Below are positions 15,601-26,040 of a stretch of DNA of 64,000 bases, piece by piece; within the stretch, counting starts at the first letter, position 1, and each line of letters opens with the position of its first letter. The notes below the pieces were generated by a model. It had not been told where the DNA came from. It ran no database searches and saw nothing but the letters and a program-made list of their open reading frames with translations. The position numbers and the translations under genes are program-made. This stretch comes from Acidimicrobiales bacterium (GTDB lineage Bacteria; Actinomycetota; Acidimicrobiia; Acidimicrobiales; JADJXE01): the NCBI GenBank assembly GCA_016716005.1, contig JADJXE010000001.1, forward strand, positions 2,245,001 through 2,309,000, written 5' to 3'.

Positions 15601-15921
15601 GTGGCCCCGCCTCCCGACCCGCCGCCCGGGCCGCCCGACCACACCACGCTGGCGGGGTTCCAGGACCTGATGGCGCAGACCTACGGTGCCCGCGACCGGG
15701 CGCGGGGTGTGCCCGCCACGGTGGCCTGGCTGGCCGAGGAGATGGGCGAGCTGGCCAAGGCGGTGCGGAAGGGGACGCCCGCCGAGCAGCTCCACGAGCT
15801 GGGCGACGTGCTGGCCTGGCTGGCCTCGCTGGCCGACCAGCTCGGCCTGCGGTTCGAGGACGCGGCCGCCCGGTACGCCGGGGGCTGTCCGCGGTGCAGC
15901 GCCGTTCCCTGCCGCTGCTGA
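15601..15921 (+). CDS. MazG-like nucleotide pyrophosphohydrolase
   Basis: A 106-residue single-domain MazG-like protein of the all-alpha NTP-pyrophosphatase superfamily. The metal-binding pattern is visible as LAEEMGELAKAV near residue 44 and HELGDVLAWL near residue 65. A Pro-rich N-terminus and a Cys-rich C-terminal tail (CPRC and CRC) flank it; the tail could bind zinc. Members of the superfamily clear unwanted nucleoside triphosphates or (p)ppGpp, but the exact substrate is unknown here. The GTG start is supported by the -10 box 6 nt upstream. The stop codon abuts the stop of the convergent asd gene. Confidence 0.82.
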   Translation: MAPPPDPPPGPPDHTTLAGFQDLMAQTYGARDRARGVPATVAWLAEEMGELAKAVRKGTPAEQLHELGDVLAWLASLADQLGLRFEDAAARYAGGCPRCSAVPCRC

Positions 15922-18379
<2,458 letters not shown>

Positions 18380-18382
18380 CCC

Positions 18383-18397
18383 CCACCGGGCCGGTGG
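18383..18397. terminator. Possible terminator hairpin between the HNH gene and lysC
   Basis: CCACCG/CGGTGG with a GGC loop lies in the 21-bp gap between two convergent genes. Stem only; no T-tract. Confidence 0.35.
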
Positions 18398-18400
18398 TCG

Positions 18401-19630
18401 TCAGGCCGACGCCGGGGGCTCGTCGAGCCGGAACGCCTCGTGCAGGGCGCGCACGGCCGGTTCGACCTTGTCGGTGCGCACGACGCACGAGATGCGGATC
18501 GACGACGTCGAGATCATCTCGATGTTCACCCCGGCGTCGGCGAGCGTCTCGAAGACGGTGGCGGCGATGCCGGGGTGGGTCTTCATGCCCGCCCCCACCA
18601 GGCTCACCCGCCCGATGCTCTCGTCGACCGTGACGCCGCTGGCCCCGATCTCGCCGGCCAGGGCCTGGGTGATGCGGGTGGCCGTGGGCACGTCGGCCAT
18701 CGGCACCGTGAAGGAGATGTCGGTGATGCCGGCGATCGACACGTTCTGGACGATCATGTCGACGTTGATCGCCTGGTCGGCCAGCGCCCGGAACAGCCGG
18801 GCGGCGATGCCGGGCTCGTCGGGTACGCCGGTGATGGTGAGCTTGGCCTCCGACGTGTCGTGCGTGACCCCGGAGATGATCGCGGCCTCCATCGACGGGA
18901 CCTCCTCGGTCACCCAGGTGCCCGGCTCCCAGGTGAAGCTGGACCGGACGTGGAGCGGCACGTTGTGGTTTCGGGCGAACTCCACCGAGCGAAGGGCGAG
19001 CACCCGCCCCCCGGTGGCCGCCATCTCGAGCATCTCCTCGAACGACACCCTCGGCAGGCGCCGGGCCCGGGGCTCGACCCGCGGGTCGGCGGTGAACACC
19101 CCGGAGACGTCGGTGTAGATCTCGCACACGTCGGCGTCCAGGGCTGCGGCCAGCGCGACCGCGGTGGTGTCGGACCCGCCCCGACCCAGGGTGGTGATGT
19201 CCTTGGCGGTGGAGACGCCCTGGAAGCCGGCGACGACCGCGATGTGGCCCGTGACCAGGGCCTCGCGGATGCGGTCACCCTTCACCTCGAGGATCTTGGC
19301 CTTGCCGTGGGTGGTGTCGGTGACGATGCCGGCCTGGCTGCCGGTGAAGCTCTGGGCCGGCTCGCCCATGCCCTCGATGGCCATGCCGAGCAGGGCCATC
19401 GAGATGCGCTCACCGGCCGTGAGCAGCATGTCCATCTCGCGGGGGCTGGGCTCGGCGGCCACCTCGTTGGCCAGGCGGATGAGCTCGTCGGTGCTCTTGC
19501 CCATGGCACTGACCACCACCACCACGTCGTTGCCCCGGCGGCGCGTGCGCACCACGTGGTCGGCCACGGCGCGGATCCGCTCGGGGTCGGCCACCGAGGT
19601 GCCGCCGTACTTCTGGACCACGAGGGGCAC
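18401..19630 (-). CDS. lysC: Aspartate kinase, with probable internal start for a beta subunit
   Basis: A 409-residue aspartokinase that phosphorylates aspartate at the head of lysine/threonine/methionine synthesis. The N-terminal kinase domain starts with [11 protein letters not shown] and contains [13 protein letters not shown] and the substrate loop [15 protein letters not shown]. Two ACT domains follow ([29 protein letters not shown]) and mediate feedback control. The GTG at 19630 follows a TACCGT box by 8 nt. Inside the gene, an ATG at 18892 with a GAGGAGG site could start the 163-residue regulatory beta subunit known from Corynebacterium and Bacillus alpha2-beta2 enzymes. Confidence 0.96.
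   Translation of the reverse strand: MPLVVQKYGGTSVADPERIRAVADHVVRTRRRGNDVVVVVSAMGKSTDELIRLANEVAAEPSPREMDMLLTAGERISMALLGMAIEGMGEPAQSFTGSQAGIVTDTTHGKAKILEVKGDRIREALVTGHIAVVAGFQGVSTAKDITTLGRGGSDTTAVALAAALDADVCEIYTDVSGVFTADPRVEPRARRLPRVSFEEMLEMAATGGRVLALRSVEFARNHNVPLHVRSSFTWEPGTWVTEEVPSMEAAIISGVTHDTSEAKLTITGVPDEPGIAARLFRALADQAINVDMIVQNVSIAGITDISFTVPMADVPTATRITQALAGEIGASGVTVDESIGRVSLVGAGMKTHPGIAATVFETLADAGVNIEMISTSSIRISCVVRTDKVEPAVRALHEAFRLDEPPASA
18890..18905 (-). promoter_or_regulatory. Internal ribosome binding site and start of the LysC beta subunit
   Basis: On the minus strand GAGGAGG lies 8 nt before an in-frame ATG (18892-18890) at the kinase/ACT boundary. Initiation here would give residues 247-409, matching the size of known beta subunits. 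Confidence 0.55.
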
Positions 19631-19638
19631 GGGTGCCG

Positions 19639-19644
19639 ACGGTA
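19639..19644 (-). promoter_or_regulatory. -10 box of lysC
   Basis: TACCGT on the minus strand ends 8 nt before the GTG at 19630. Divergent from the cyclophilin promoter, whose -10 box lies 24 bp away. Confidence 0.5.
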
Positions 19645-19667
19645 GCCGCGCCCGCCGCCGCCGTTGC

Positions 19668-19673
19668 TACCGT
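19668..19673 (+). promoter_or_regulatory. -10 box of the cyclophilin gene
   Basis: TACCGT ends 9 nt before the GTG at 19683; no Shine-Dalgarno sequence is seen. Confidence 0.5.
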
Positions 19674-19682
19674 GTCGCCCCC

Positions 19683-20501
19683 GTGGGCACCTCCAAGCGT
19701 GAGCGCCAGAAGCAGGGCCGTCAGATGCGTCTGCAGGCCGCCGAGGAGGCGGCCGCCAAGGCGCGGCGCAAGCGCCTCTTCATCAACCTCGGCCTGCTCC
19801 TCGTCGCCTTCCTCGTGGTGGCCTTCGTGGTGAGCCGCATGGTGGGTGGCGACGACGACACGGTCACCACGGAAACCACGGCCGAGGACGCCAGCAGCAC
19901 CACGCTCGCCGAGGACGCCTTCGCCTACGGCACCGGCGCGTGCGCGCCGGCCGACGGGTCGGCCCCCAGGACCACCGACTTCGCGGACGCGCCGGAGCGG
20001 TGCATCGACCCGGCCAAGCAGTACACGGCGGTGTTCGACACCACCGCTGGCCCGATCCGCGTGGCCCTCGACACCGCGAACACGCCCGGCACCGCCAACA
20101 ACTTCGTGAACCTGGCCCGCTTCCACTACTACGACGGGACGCCGATCTTCCGCACCGACCCCTCCATCGACATCATCCAGGGCGGCGGCGCCGACAACAC
20201 CGCGTCGCCCGGGTACACGATCCCCGACGAGGGCGGGCCCTACACGTACGAGGCGGGGCAGCTGGTGATGGCGCGGAGTGCCGACCCCGACAGCGCGGGC
20301 GGCCAGTTCTTCTTCGTGGCCGGCCCCAACGCGGCCGCCCTCGACGCCCAGGGCACCTATGTCGTGTTCGGCACCGTGTCCGAGGGCCTCGACGTGGTGC
20401 AGCAGATCCTGGCCTCCCACCAGGCCGACCCGGGCAACCCCCTCGGTGGCGCGCCGAACCCGCCGGTCACGATCACCTCGGTGACGATCGAGGAGTCGTA
20501 G
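19683..20501 (+). CDS. Membrane-anchored cyclophilin-type peptidyl-prolyl isomerase
   Basis: A 272-residue protein. A charged N-terminus (SKRERQKQGRQMR) is followed by one membrane segment near residues 38-55 and an acidic/Thr linker; the cyclophilin domain is therefore probably outside the cytoplasm. The domain contains FDTTAGPIRVALD, NNFVNLARFHYYDGTPIFR, DIIQGGG, GGQFFFV and TYVVFGTV, the core of cyclophilins. The GFMIQGG-type Phe/Met/Gln pocket reads IDIIQGGG, so activity should be lower or different from CypA but the fold is clear. Convergent with the acyl-CoA dehydrogenase gene, 1 bp apart. Confidence 0.88.
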   Translation: MGTSKRERQKQGRQMRLQAAEEAAAKARRKRLFINLGLLLVAFLVVAFVVSRMVGGDDDTVTTETTAEDASSTTLAEDAFAYGTGACAPADGSAPRTTDFADAPERCIDPAKQYTAVFDTTAGPIRVALDTANTPGTANNFVNLARFHYYDGTPIFRTDPSIDIIQGGGADNTASPGYTIPDEGGPYTYEAGQLVMARSADPDSAGGQFFFVAGPNAAALDAQGTYVVFGTVSEGLDVVQQILASHQADPGNPLGGAPNPPVTITSVTIEES

Positions 20502-20502
20502 G

Positions 20503-21741
20503 TCAGGCGCCCGCCGCCAGCAGGTTGCGGGCGATCTGGCTCACCTGGATCTCGTCGGTGCCGGCGTAGATCTGCAGCACCTTGGCGTCGCGGCAGAGCT
20601 GCTCCACCTCGAACTCGGCCATGTAGCCGTTGCCGCCGAACAGCTGCACCGCCTCCAGCGCCACCTCCGTGGCCGTCTGGGCGCCGTACAGCTTGCAGGC
20701 CGACGCCTCGGTCAGGTCCATGCCGGTGCCGTCGCCCCCCATCTCGATCTGGCGGAACACCAGGTTCTGCAGGTTCAGGCGGGCGACCTCCATCTTGGCC
20801 AGCTTCAGCTGGATCAGCTGGAACTCGCCGATGGGCCGACCGAACTGCACCCGGTCCCTGGCGTAGGCCACGCACAGCTCGAGGCAGCGCTCGACGATGC
20901 CGAGGGCCATGGCGGCCACGCCGGTGCGCTCCATCGAGAACGTGTCCTTGGCGCCCGAGCGAGCCGGCGCGTCCTCGGTCTCCCCGATCAGCCGGTCGCG
21001 GCCGGCGCGCACGTCGGTGAGGAAGAGCTCGCCGGTGGGCGACGAGTGCATGCCCATCTTGCGGAGCGGCTTCGACTGCTCGAGACCGGGCATGCCCCGG
21101 TCGAGGACGAAGCTGAGGACCTTGCGGTCCTTGGCGTCGTTGCCCTCGTCGAGCTTGCAGATGAACACGATGGTGTCGGCGTAGGGCCCGTTGGTGATGA
21201 ACGTCTTCGAGCCGTTGAGCACGTACTCGTCGCCGTCGCGCCGGGCGGTGGACTTCATGCCGCCGAAGGCGTCGGACCCCGAGCCGGGCTCGGTGATGGC
21301 CCAGGAGCCGATCTTGTCCATGGTGAGCAGGTCGAGGCCCCACCGCTCCTTCTGCGCGATCGTGCCCTTCGACATGATTGCCGCGGCGGTGAGGCCCATG
21401 CTCACGCCCATGGCCGTGACCATGCCCGGCGAGCAACGGCACAGCTCGATGATCGGGATGAGGGTGAGCGCGCCCCCGTCGGCCCCCTCGGCCGACCTGC
21501 GGGGCGGTTGCTCCTCGCCACGGGCCGTGGCCTCCTGGGCCAGGCGCTCCCGCTCGATCTGGTGCTTGAACCGCTCGCGGGCCATGGCGTCCATGCCGAA
21601 GGTGTGGAGGAGCTTGCGCAGCAGGTCGTAGGGCGGCACGTCGCCGAACTCGAGCTCGTCGCGGCGGGGCCGGATCTCCTCCTCCACGAACCGCCGCACG
21701 GCGTCGCGGACCATCAGGTGCTCGTCGGACCACTGGTACAT
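20503..21741 (-). CDS. Acyl-CoA dehydrogenase
   Basis: A 412-residue FAD-dependent acyl-CoA dehydrogenase. It has the flavin/substrate motifs WAITEPGSGSDA near residue 147, NGSKTFITNG, the DRVQFGRPIGEFQ signature and the C-terminal QLFGGNGYMAEF. The medium-chain-type base position reads YAGTDEI, without the Glu of YEGT. A Glu in FSMERTGVAAMALG matches the alternative base position of isovaleryl- and long-chain-type enzymes. A Glu/Arg-rich insert of about 35 residues (residues 60-95) breaks the N-terminal helical domain. The ATG at 21741 has an AGAGAGG site. It is too short for methylsuccinyl-CoA dehydrogenase. Chain specificity is unknown. Confidence 0.9.
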   Translation of the reverse strand: MYQWSDEHLMVRDAVRRFVEEEIRPRRDELEFGDVPPYDLLRKLLHTFGMDAMARERFKHQIERERLAQEATARGEEQPPRRSAEGADGGALTLIPIIELCRCSPGMVTAMGVSMGLTAAAIMSKGTIAQKERWGLDLLTMDKIGSWAITEPGSGSDAFGGMKSTARRDGDEYVLNGSKTFITNGPYADTIVFICKLDEGNDAKDRKVLSFVLDRGMPGLEQSKPLRKMGMHSSPTGELFLTDVRAGRDRLIGETEDAPARSGAKDTFSMERTGVAAMALGIVERCLELCVAYARDRVQFGRPIGEFQLIQLKLAKMEVARLNLQNLVFRQIEMGGDGTGMDLTEASACKLYGAQTATEVALEAVQLFGGNGYMAEFEVEQLCRDAKVLQIYAGTDEIQVSQIARNLLAAGA

Positions 21742-21755
21742 GGCAGTGCCTCTCT

Positions 21756-22421
21756 TCAGTCGCGGAGCGCGTCGAGGCCGACCTCGACGCCGTCGATGTA
21801 GACCACCACCTGGCCGACACCCGCCGCCAGCCAGGTGCCGTCGAGCTGTCGGATCGCGGCCGTCTGGTCGTCGATGCCGACGAGGGGCACGCCTGGGGGG
21901 GCGAGCTCCAGGGTGCGCTTGCGGCGATCTTCCGGCCAGCGGTCGTGGTGGGCGATGACGGCGAGCTGCTCGACCAGGCCCAGGCCGACGGTGAAGGCAC
22001 CGCCCCGGGGGTCGACGAGCGGGTCGCACAGCACGCCGGCCGCCTCACCGGCGGCGGCCACCACGGCGCCCTCGTGCCAGGCGGCGAGGAGCGCCTCCCA
22101 GACCGGGGAGTCCTTGAGCACCGAGCGCAGGTGCATCGGGGAGCCGCCGCTGAGGTACACGAACCGTGCGGCACGCACGGCTGCGACGTTGGCGTCGTCG
22201 ACCGCGTCGTGGCGACCCAGCACCTGGAGGGCCCGCACCGTGCCGCCGAGCGGCGCGAAGTGGGCGGTGGCTGCGGCCACGATGCGGTCGGGGTGCTCGA
22301 AGGCGGCCGCGGTGGGCAGCAGCACCACCTCGGTGCCGCCGCTGGCGGCGAGCAGCTGGCGGTCGAAGGTGCAGCCGTCGCCGAACTCGCGGCCGCCCAC
22401 CAGGGCCAGCAGACCGCTCAT
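21756..22421 (-). CDS. Peptidase S51/cyanophycinase-like protein lacking the nucleophile motif
   Basis: A 221-residue protein of the class I glutamine-amidotransferase-like fold used by peptidase family S51 (dipeptidase E, cyanophycinase). Recognisable parts are GLLALVGGREFG, EVVLLPTAAAFEHPD, FVYLSGGSPMHLRSVL and VVAAAGEAAGVLCDP. In active S51 enzymes the last motif holds the Ser nucleophile in G-x-S-A-G; here it reads AAGEAAG, with no Ser. The protein may be inactive as a peptidase or bind a ligand. Its ATG overlaps the stop of the preceding methyltransferase gene by ATGA, so the two are coupled. Confidence 0.72.
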   Translation of the reverse strand: MSGLLALVGGREFGDGCTFDRQLLAASGGTEVVLLPTAAAFEHPDRIVAAATAHFAPLGGTVRALQVLGRHDAVDDANVAAVRAARFVYLSGGSPMHLRSVLKDSPVWEALLAAWHEGAVVAAAGEAAGVLCDPLVDPRGGAFTVGLGLVEQLAVIAHHDRWPEDRRKRTLELAPPGVPLVGIDDQTAAIRQLDGTWLAAGVGQVVVYIDGVEVGLDALRD

Positions 22422-23026
22422 CGGGTCCGCCCCGTGGGGGTGCGACGGGCCACGCCGAGGGCGACGTGGCGGAGGGGCACGACCAGGGTGGGCATGGTGA
22501 ACCTCTCGATGTCGGTGATCGTGAGACCGGCCCGCCGGATCGCGGCGGGCACGTCGATGCCGGGACGCCACGGCGCGCCGGTGGGCCGGCGCGGCCCGAC
22601 GGCGGTCCACACCGGAGCGAGGGCGCGCTCCAGGCGGCCTGCCAGCCCCCGGGCGGGAGCGGGCTCGAGGAACCGGACGCGACCACCGGCGGCCAGGAGG
22701 GGGGTCACGGTGGCGAGGAGCGCCACGGCGTCGCTCGCGGCGGCCAGGCCGAACGCGCTGATCACCGTGTCGACCTGGCCCTGCCCCCACGCCCGTACGG
22801 GTACCTCCCCGTCGGGGGCGACGAGCAGCCGCTCGTCGACCGGGGTGGCCACCAGCACGTCGACGGCCCGCACCGCCGGCACCCGCACGAGCCGTTCGAC
22901 GGCTGCGACGGCCAGCCCGCCCCCGAGCACCAGCACGCGTCCCTCGGCGCCGGCCGTCAGCCGGGCCAGGTGCTCGCCCAGCACCACCTCGGCCGGGCCG
23001 GGCGCGACCGCCAGGGTTCGGAGCAT
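22418..23026 (-). CDS. SAM-dependent methyltransferase-like protein
   Basis: A 202-residue Rossmann-fold protein resembling small class I methyltransferases. The glycine-rich motif is GRVLVLGGGLAVAAVERL near residue 29, an acidic strand end is AVDVLVATPVD, and the later strands read VDTVISAFGLAAASDAVALLATVTPLLAAGGRVRFLEP, similar to post-motif regions of UbiE-like enzymes. Motif I lacks the usual G-x-G-x-G spacing, so SAM binding is uncertain. The ATG at 23026 lies 8 nt after a TAGGGT box. Translationally coupled to the S51-like gene. Function unknown. Confidence 0.65.
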   Translation of the reverse strand: MLRTLAVAPGPAEVVLGEHLARLTAGAEGRVLVLGGGLAVAAVERLVRVPAVRAVDVLVATPVDERLLVAPDGEVPVRAWGQGQVDTVISAFGLAAASDAVALLATVTPLLAAGGRVRFLEPAPARGLAGRLERALAPVWTAVGPRRPTGAPWRPGIDVPAAIRRAGLTITDIERFTMPTLVVPLRHVALGVARRTPTGRTR

Positions 23027-23034
23027 CGGGCCCG

Positions 23035-23040
23035 ACCCTA
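23035..23040 (-). promoter_or_regulatory. -10 box of the methyltransferase/S51-like operon
   Basis: TAGGGT on the minus strand ends 8 nt before the ATG at 23026. Confidence 0.45.
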
Positions 23041-23052
23041 GTGGGCCGATGA

Positions 23053-23829
23053 TCAGGCCGGTTCGAGCAGGTTCCTCCGGAGGCCGTCGACGACCTCGCG
23101 GCCGACCCCGAGGCTGGTGGCCAGGCCCCGGACGGACCCGTGCTCGGCGCGGATCGCCTGCAGGAGGGTGGCCATCGTGGCCGGGTCGGCCTCGAGGAAC
23201 ACCTTGGGCTGGCGGTCGAGCGGGGCCGCGCCATCGGGCGCCTGCGCCCGGATCCACTCGAGCCAGAGCACCACCGCCTCCTTGCTGAGCGCGTAGTCGT
23301 CGGTGATCACGGCGTCGGGCACGCCGAGCAGGCCGAGGACCACGGCTGCCAGCACCCCGGTGCGGTCCTTGCCGGCGGCGCAGTGGAACACGGCCGGGTG
23401 GCTGGCCGGGTCGGCCAGGATCCGCAGGGCGTCCGCGATCGCCCCCGCGCCGCTCCTGAGCATGTCCAGGTAGAGCCCGGCCACGAAGTCGTCGGGCGGC
23501 TCGGCCGGCACGCCCTCGGGGTCCCACAGGATGTCGAGGATCGGCAGGTGGTGATAGCGGACGGGCCCGCCGTCGACCGGGAAGCGGCCACGCTCCTCGA
23601 TCTCGCCGGGGCTGCGCAGGTCGATCACGGTGCGCACGCCGAGGCCGCGCACCCGATCCACGTCGGCCGGGGTGAGGCGGTGCAGGCCGTCGGCACGGTA
23701 GAGCGTGCGCCAGCGGGTGCGGCGTCCGTCGTCGGTGGGGTAGCCGCCCAGGTCGCGGAAGTTGAACACGGCGTCGAGGGCGATGCGCCGCTCGGGCGCG
23801 ACGACGGCGGTGGAGGCGTCGTGAGGCAC
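23053..23829 (-). CDS. Tyrosine/dual-specificity protein phosphatase (PtpB/LipA-like)
   Basis: A 258-residue phosphatase of the Y_phosphatase3 type, the family of Mycobacterium PtpB and Listeria LipA. The N-terminal signature NFRDLGGYPT lies near residue 22 and the catalytic P-loop HCAAGKDRTG near residue 147, with the Cys nucleophile and Arg both present and the KDR triplet typical of enzymes that also take phosphoinositides. A C-terminal helical region with SVRGLATSLGV follows. The GTG at 23829 is preferred: a TACCGT box lies 6 nt upstream, and the longer reading frame adds 53 low-complexity residues. The substrate is unknown. Confidence 0.88.
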   Translation of the reverse strand: MPHDASTAVVAPERRIALDAVFNFRDLGGYPTDDGRRTRWRTLYRADGLHRLTPADVDRVRGLGVRTVIDLRSPGEIEERGRFPVDGGPVRYHHLPILDILWDPEGVPAEPPDDFVAGLYLDMLRSGAGAIADALRILADPASHPAVFHCAAGKDRTGVLAAVVLGLLGVPDAVITDDYALSKEAVVLWLEWIRAQAPDGAAPLDRQPKVFLEADPATMATLLQAIRAEHGSVRGLATSLGVGREVVDGLRRNLLEPA

Positions 23830-23835
23830 CGTCCG

Positions 23836-23841
23836 ACGGTA
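23836..23841 (-). promoter_or_regulatory. -10 box of the protein phosphatase gene
   Basis: TACCGT on the minus strand ends 6 nt before the GTG at 23829, which argues for that start. Confidence 0.5.
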
Positions 23842-23990
23842 CCGGGGGATCGTGACGTCGCGGCTGCGGGCAGGTGAACGGGGGACGATCGGGCGGCGAC
23901 GGGCCCGGTGGTGTTGTCGCGCTCCCACCGTCTCGGCTAGGAAGCCCGGGAGCGGCTCGTGCACTGGCGGGCCCGACCTCGGGAGCATGC

Positions 23991-24416
23991 ATGCGCAAGA
24001 TCGTGCTGGGGTTCGACGACTCGGCCGGCGCCACCTGCGCCCGCGAGTGGGTGGCCGGGTTTGCCCGTGAGACCGAGGTCGAGGTCACCGTCGTCTACGT
24101 GATGTCGTCCTCGGGCGACTGGGGCCTGGCCGCCATGCAGATCGACACCGACACGCTGCGCGAGCGGGTGCAGGGCATGCTCGACCACGAGTGGACCGAC
24201 CCGCTGCGCGCCGCCGGCGCCCGGGTCACCACCCGGGTGACGGAGGGCCACCCGGCCGTCGAGCTGCTCAAGGCGGGCGAGGCCGAGGGTGCCGATCTCA
24301 TCGTGCTCGGCGTGGCCGGCCACGGTGGCTTCAGCGGCCGCTTCCTCGGGGGCGTGGCCCAGAAGGTGGCGCACCACAGCACCCGGCCCGTCGTGCTGGT
24401 GCCCTGCGCCGACTGA
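23991..24416 (+). CDS. Universal stress protein (UspA family)
   Basis: A 141-residue UspA domain. It begins with KIVLGFDDSAGA, contains AVELLKAGEAEGADLIVLG, and ends with GVAGHGGFSGRFLGGVAQKVAHHSTRPVVLVP. The ATP-binding pattern G-2x-G-9x-G-(S/T) is present except that the final Ser/Thr is Gly, which may weaken nucleotide binding. USPs modulate stress survival; the partner is unknown. The ATG at 23991 was chosen because family homology starts there. The 161-bp upstream gap contains a TAGGAA element at about 23938 but no clear promoter. Confidence 0.88.
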   Translation: MRKIVLGFDDSAGATCAREWVAGFARETEVEVTVVYVMSSSGDWGLAAMQIDTDTLRERVQGMLDHEWTDPLRAAGARVTTRVTEGHPAVELLKAGEAEGADLIVLGVAGHGGFSGRFLGGVAQKVAHHSTRPVVLVPCAD

Positions 24417-24454
24417 GCGCCGGCCCCCCGGCCCGGCCGGTTGGAGCCGGAACC

Positions 24455-24471
24455 CTACCGCTCGGTAACCT
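24455..24471 (+). promoter_or_regulatory. Operator-like block overlapping the -10 box of hbd-aat-meaA
   Basis: CTACCGCTCGGTAACCT contains the palindrome TACCG-CT-CGGTA, and its right end forms the -10 box TAACCT (24466-24471), 6 nt before the hbd ATG. Thirteen of 17 positions match the block before ccr (58769-58785) at the same spacing. The symmetry suits a TetR-type repressor; this is inference. Confidence 0.6.
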
Positions 24472-24477
24472 CCGCCC

Positions 24478-25335
24478 ATGACGATCAAGCGGGTGGGCAT
24501 CGTGGGGTCGGGGATCATGGGCTCGGGCATCGCCGAGGTGGCGGCCAAGGCCGGCCACGAGGTGGTGCTGCGGTCGAGGCAGCAGGCCACGGCCGACGCC
24601 ATGCTGGGCGGGCTCGAGCGGTCGCTGGTCAAGCAGGTCGAGAGGGGCAAGCTCGAGCAGGGCGAGGCCGACGCCGCGCTCGGCCGGGTGACGGCCACGT
24701 CGGCCATCCACGACCTGGCCGACTGCGACCTGGTCGTCGAGTCGGTCATCGAGGACCTCCACGTGAAGAAGCACCTGTTCCTCGAGCTCGACCACCACTG
24801 CAAGCCCGAGGCGATCCTGGCCACCAACACGTCCACCCTCCCCGTGGTCGAGATGGCGGTCGAGACCGGCCGGCCCGACCGGGTGCTGGGCGTCCACTTC
24901 TTCAACCCGGCGCCGATGATGTCGCTGGTGGAGCTGGTCCGGCCGCTCACCGCGTCGGACGAGACCGTCGCCGCCGCCCGCGCCTTCGTCGAGTCGTGCG
25001 GGAAGGACCCGGTCGAGGTCAAGGACCGCGCCGGCTTCATCGTGAACGCCCTCCTCTTCCCGTACCTCAACAACGCCGTGCGGATGCTCGAGAACGGCAC
25101 GGCCGCCATGCAGGACATCGACACCGCCATGAAGGGCGGCTGCAACTTCCCCATGGGGCCCTTCGCCCTGCTCGACCTGGTGGGTCTCGACACCTCGCTC
25201 GCGATCCTCGACGCCCTCTACGACGAGTTCCGCGACCCGAACTACGCCCCGGTGCCGCTGCTCCGCCGCATGGTCGCGGCGGGCAAGCTGGGCCGCAAGA
25301 GCGGCGACGGCTTCTTCGACTACAGCCGCAGGTAG
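24478..25335 (+). CDS. 3-hydroxybutyryl-CoA (3-hydroxyacyl-CoA) dehydrogenase
   Basis: A 285-residue NAD(P)-dependent dehydrogenase of the FadB2/Hbd type. The N-terminal Rossmann motif is GIVGSGIMGSGIAE near residues 8-21. The catalytic His region is VLGVHFFNPAPMMSLVE near residue 140, with the Glu of the His-Glu pair and NTSTLPV upstream. The C-terminal helical domain carries DRAGFIVNALLFPYLN. It interconverts acetoacetyl-CoA and 3-hydroxybutyryl-CoA, the step between thiolase and crotonyl-CoA in the ethylmalonyl-CoA route. It heads a unit with aat (32 bp later) and meaA, under a probable shared operator with ccr. Confidence 0.93.
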   Translation: MTIKRVGIVGSGIMGSGIAEVAAKAGHEVVLRSRQQATADAMLGGLERSLVKQVERGKLEQGEADAALGRVTATSAIHDLADCDLVVESVIEDLHVKKHLFLELDHHCKPEAILATNTSTLPVVEMAVETGRPDRVLGVHFFNPAPMMSLVELVRPLTASDETVAAARAFVESCGKDPVEVKDRAGFIVNALLFPYLNNAVRMLENGTAAMQDIDTAMKGGCNFPMGPFALLDLVGLDTSLAILDALYDEFRDPNYAPVPLLRRMVAAGKLGRKSGDGFFDYSRR

Positions 25336-25367
25336 GCGGCGAGGGCCGGGGGGGCCTCCGCGCCGTC

Positions 25368-26036
25368 GTGCCCGTCGAGCCACCTCCGTCGAGGTGGGAG
25401 CTCCCCCACCCGAGCTCCGCCGACGAGGACGGTGTGGTCGGCATCGGCGCCGACCTCGCGCCCGCCACGTTGCTGGCCGCCTACCGGCGGGGGGTGTTCC
25501 CCATGCCGCTCGGGCGACGTGGGCCGCTGGCCTGGTGGTCGCCCGACCCGCGCGGCGTGCTCCCCCTCGACGGGCTCCGCGTGAGCCGTTCGCTGCGCAG
25601 GGCGTGCAACCGCTACGAGGTGCGGGTCGACACGGCCTTCGCCGAGGTCGTCGGGGCGTGCGGCGATCCCGACCGCCCCCACGGCTGGATCACCCCCGAT
25701 GTCGCTGCCGCCTACGGCGAGCTGCACCGGCTGGGCTGGGCCCACTCGGTCGAGGCCTGGTGCGACGGTGAGCTGGCGGGCGGTCTCTACGGCGTGGGCA
25801 TCGGCGGGCTCTTCGCCGGCGAGTCGATGTTCCACCGCCGCACCGACGCCTCGAAGGTGGCGCTGGTCGCGCTGGTGGAGCTGCTGCGCGAAGGAGGGGG
25901 CGGCCTGCTCGACGTGCAGTGGGTCACCCCGCACCTGGTGACGCTCGGAGCGGTCGCCGTGCCCCGCGCCCGCTACCTGGAGCTGCTCCGCGAGGCCCTG
26001 CAGCTGGCGGGGCCCTGGCACCTGAGAGGACAATGA
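25368..26036 (+). CDS. aat: Leucyl/phenylalanyl-tRNA--protein transferase
   Basis: A 222-residue Aat, which adds Leu or Phe to N-terminal Lys/Arg of proteins and marks them for ClpAP/ClpSP. Diagnostic motifs are GIGADLAPATLLAAYRRGVFPM near residue 25, WWSPDPRGVLP, the catalytic-region GWITPDVAAAY, and GGLFAGESMFHRRTDASKVAL near residue 145. The GTG at 25368 sits 32 bp after hbd, and the stop is 4 bp before meaA, so Aat is made from the same transcript as two enzymes of C2 assimilation. No functional link between these activities is known. Confidence 0.95.
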   Translation: MPVEPPPSRWELPHPSSADEDGVVGIGADLAPATLLAAYRRGVFPMPLGRRGPLAWWSPDPRGVLPLDGLRVSRSLRRACNRYEVRVDTAFAEVVGACGDPDRPHGWITPDVAAAYGELHRLGWAHSVEAWCDGELAGGLYGVGIGGLFAGESMFHRRTDASKVALVALVELLREGGGGLLDVQWVTPHLVTLGAVAVPRARYLELLREALQLAGPWHLRGQ

Positions 26037-26040
26037 CGCC

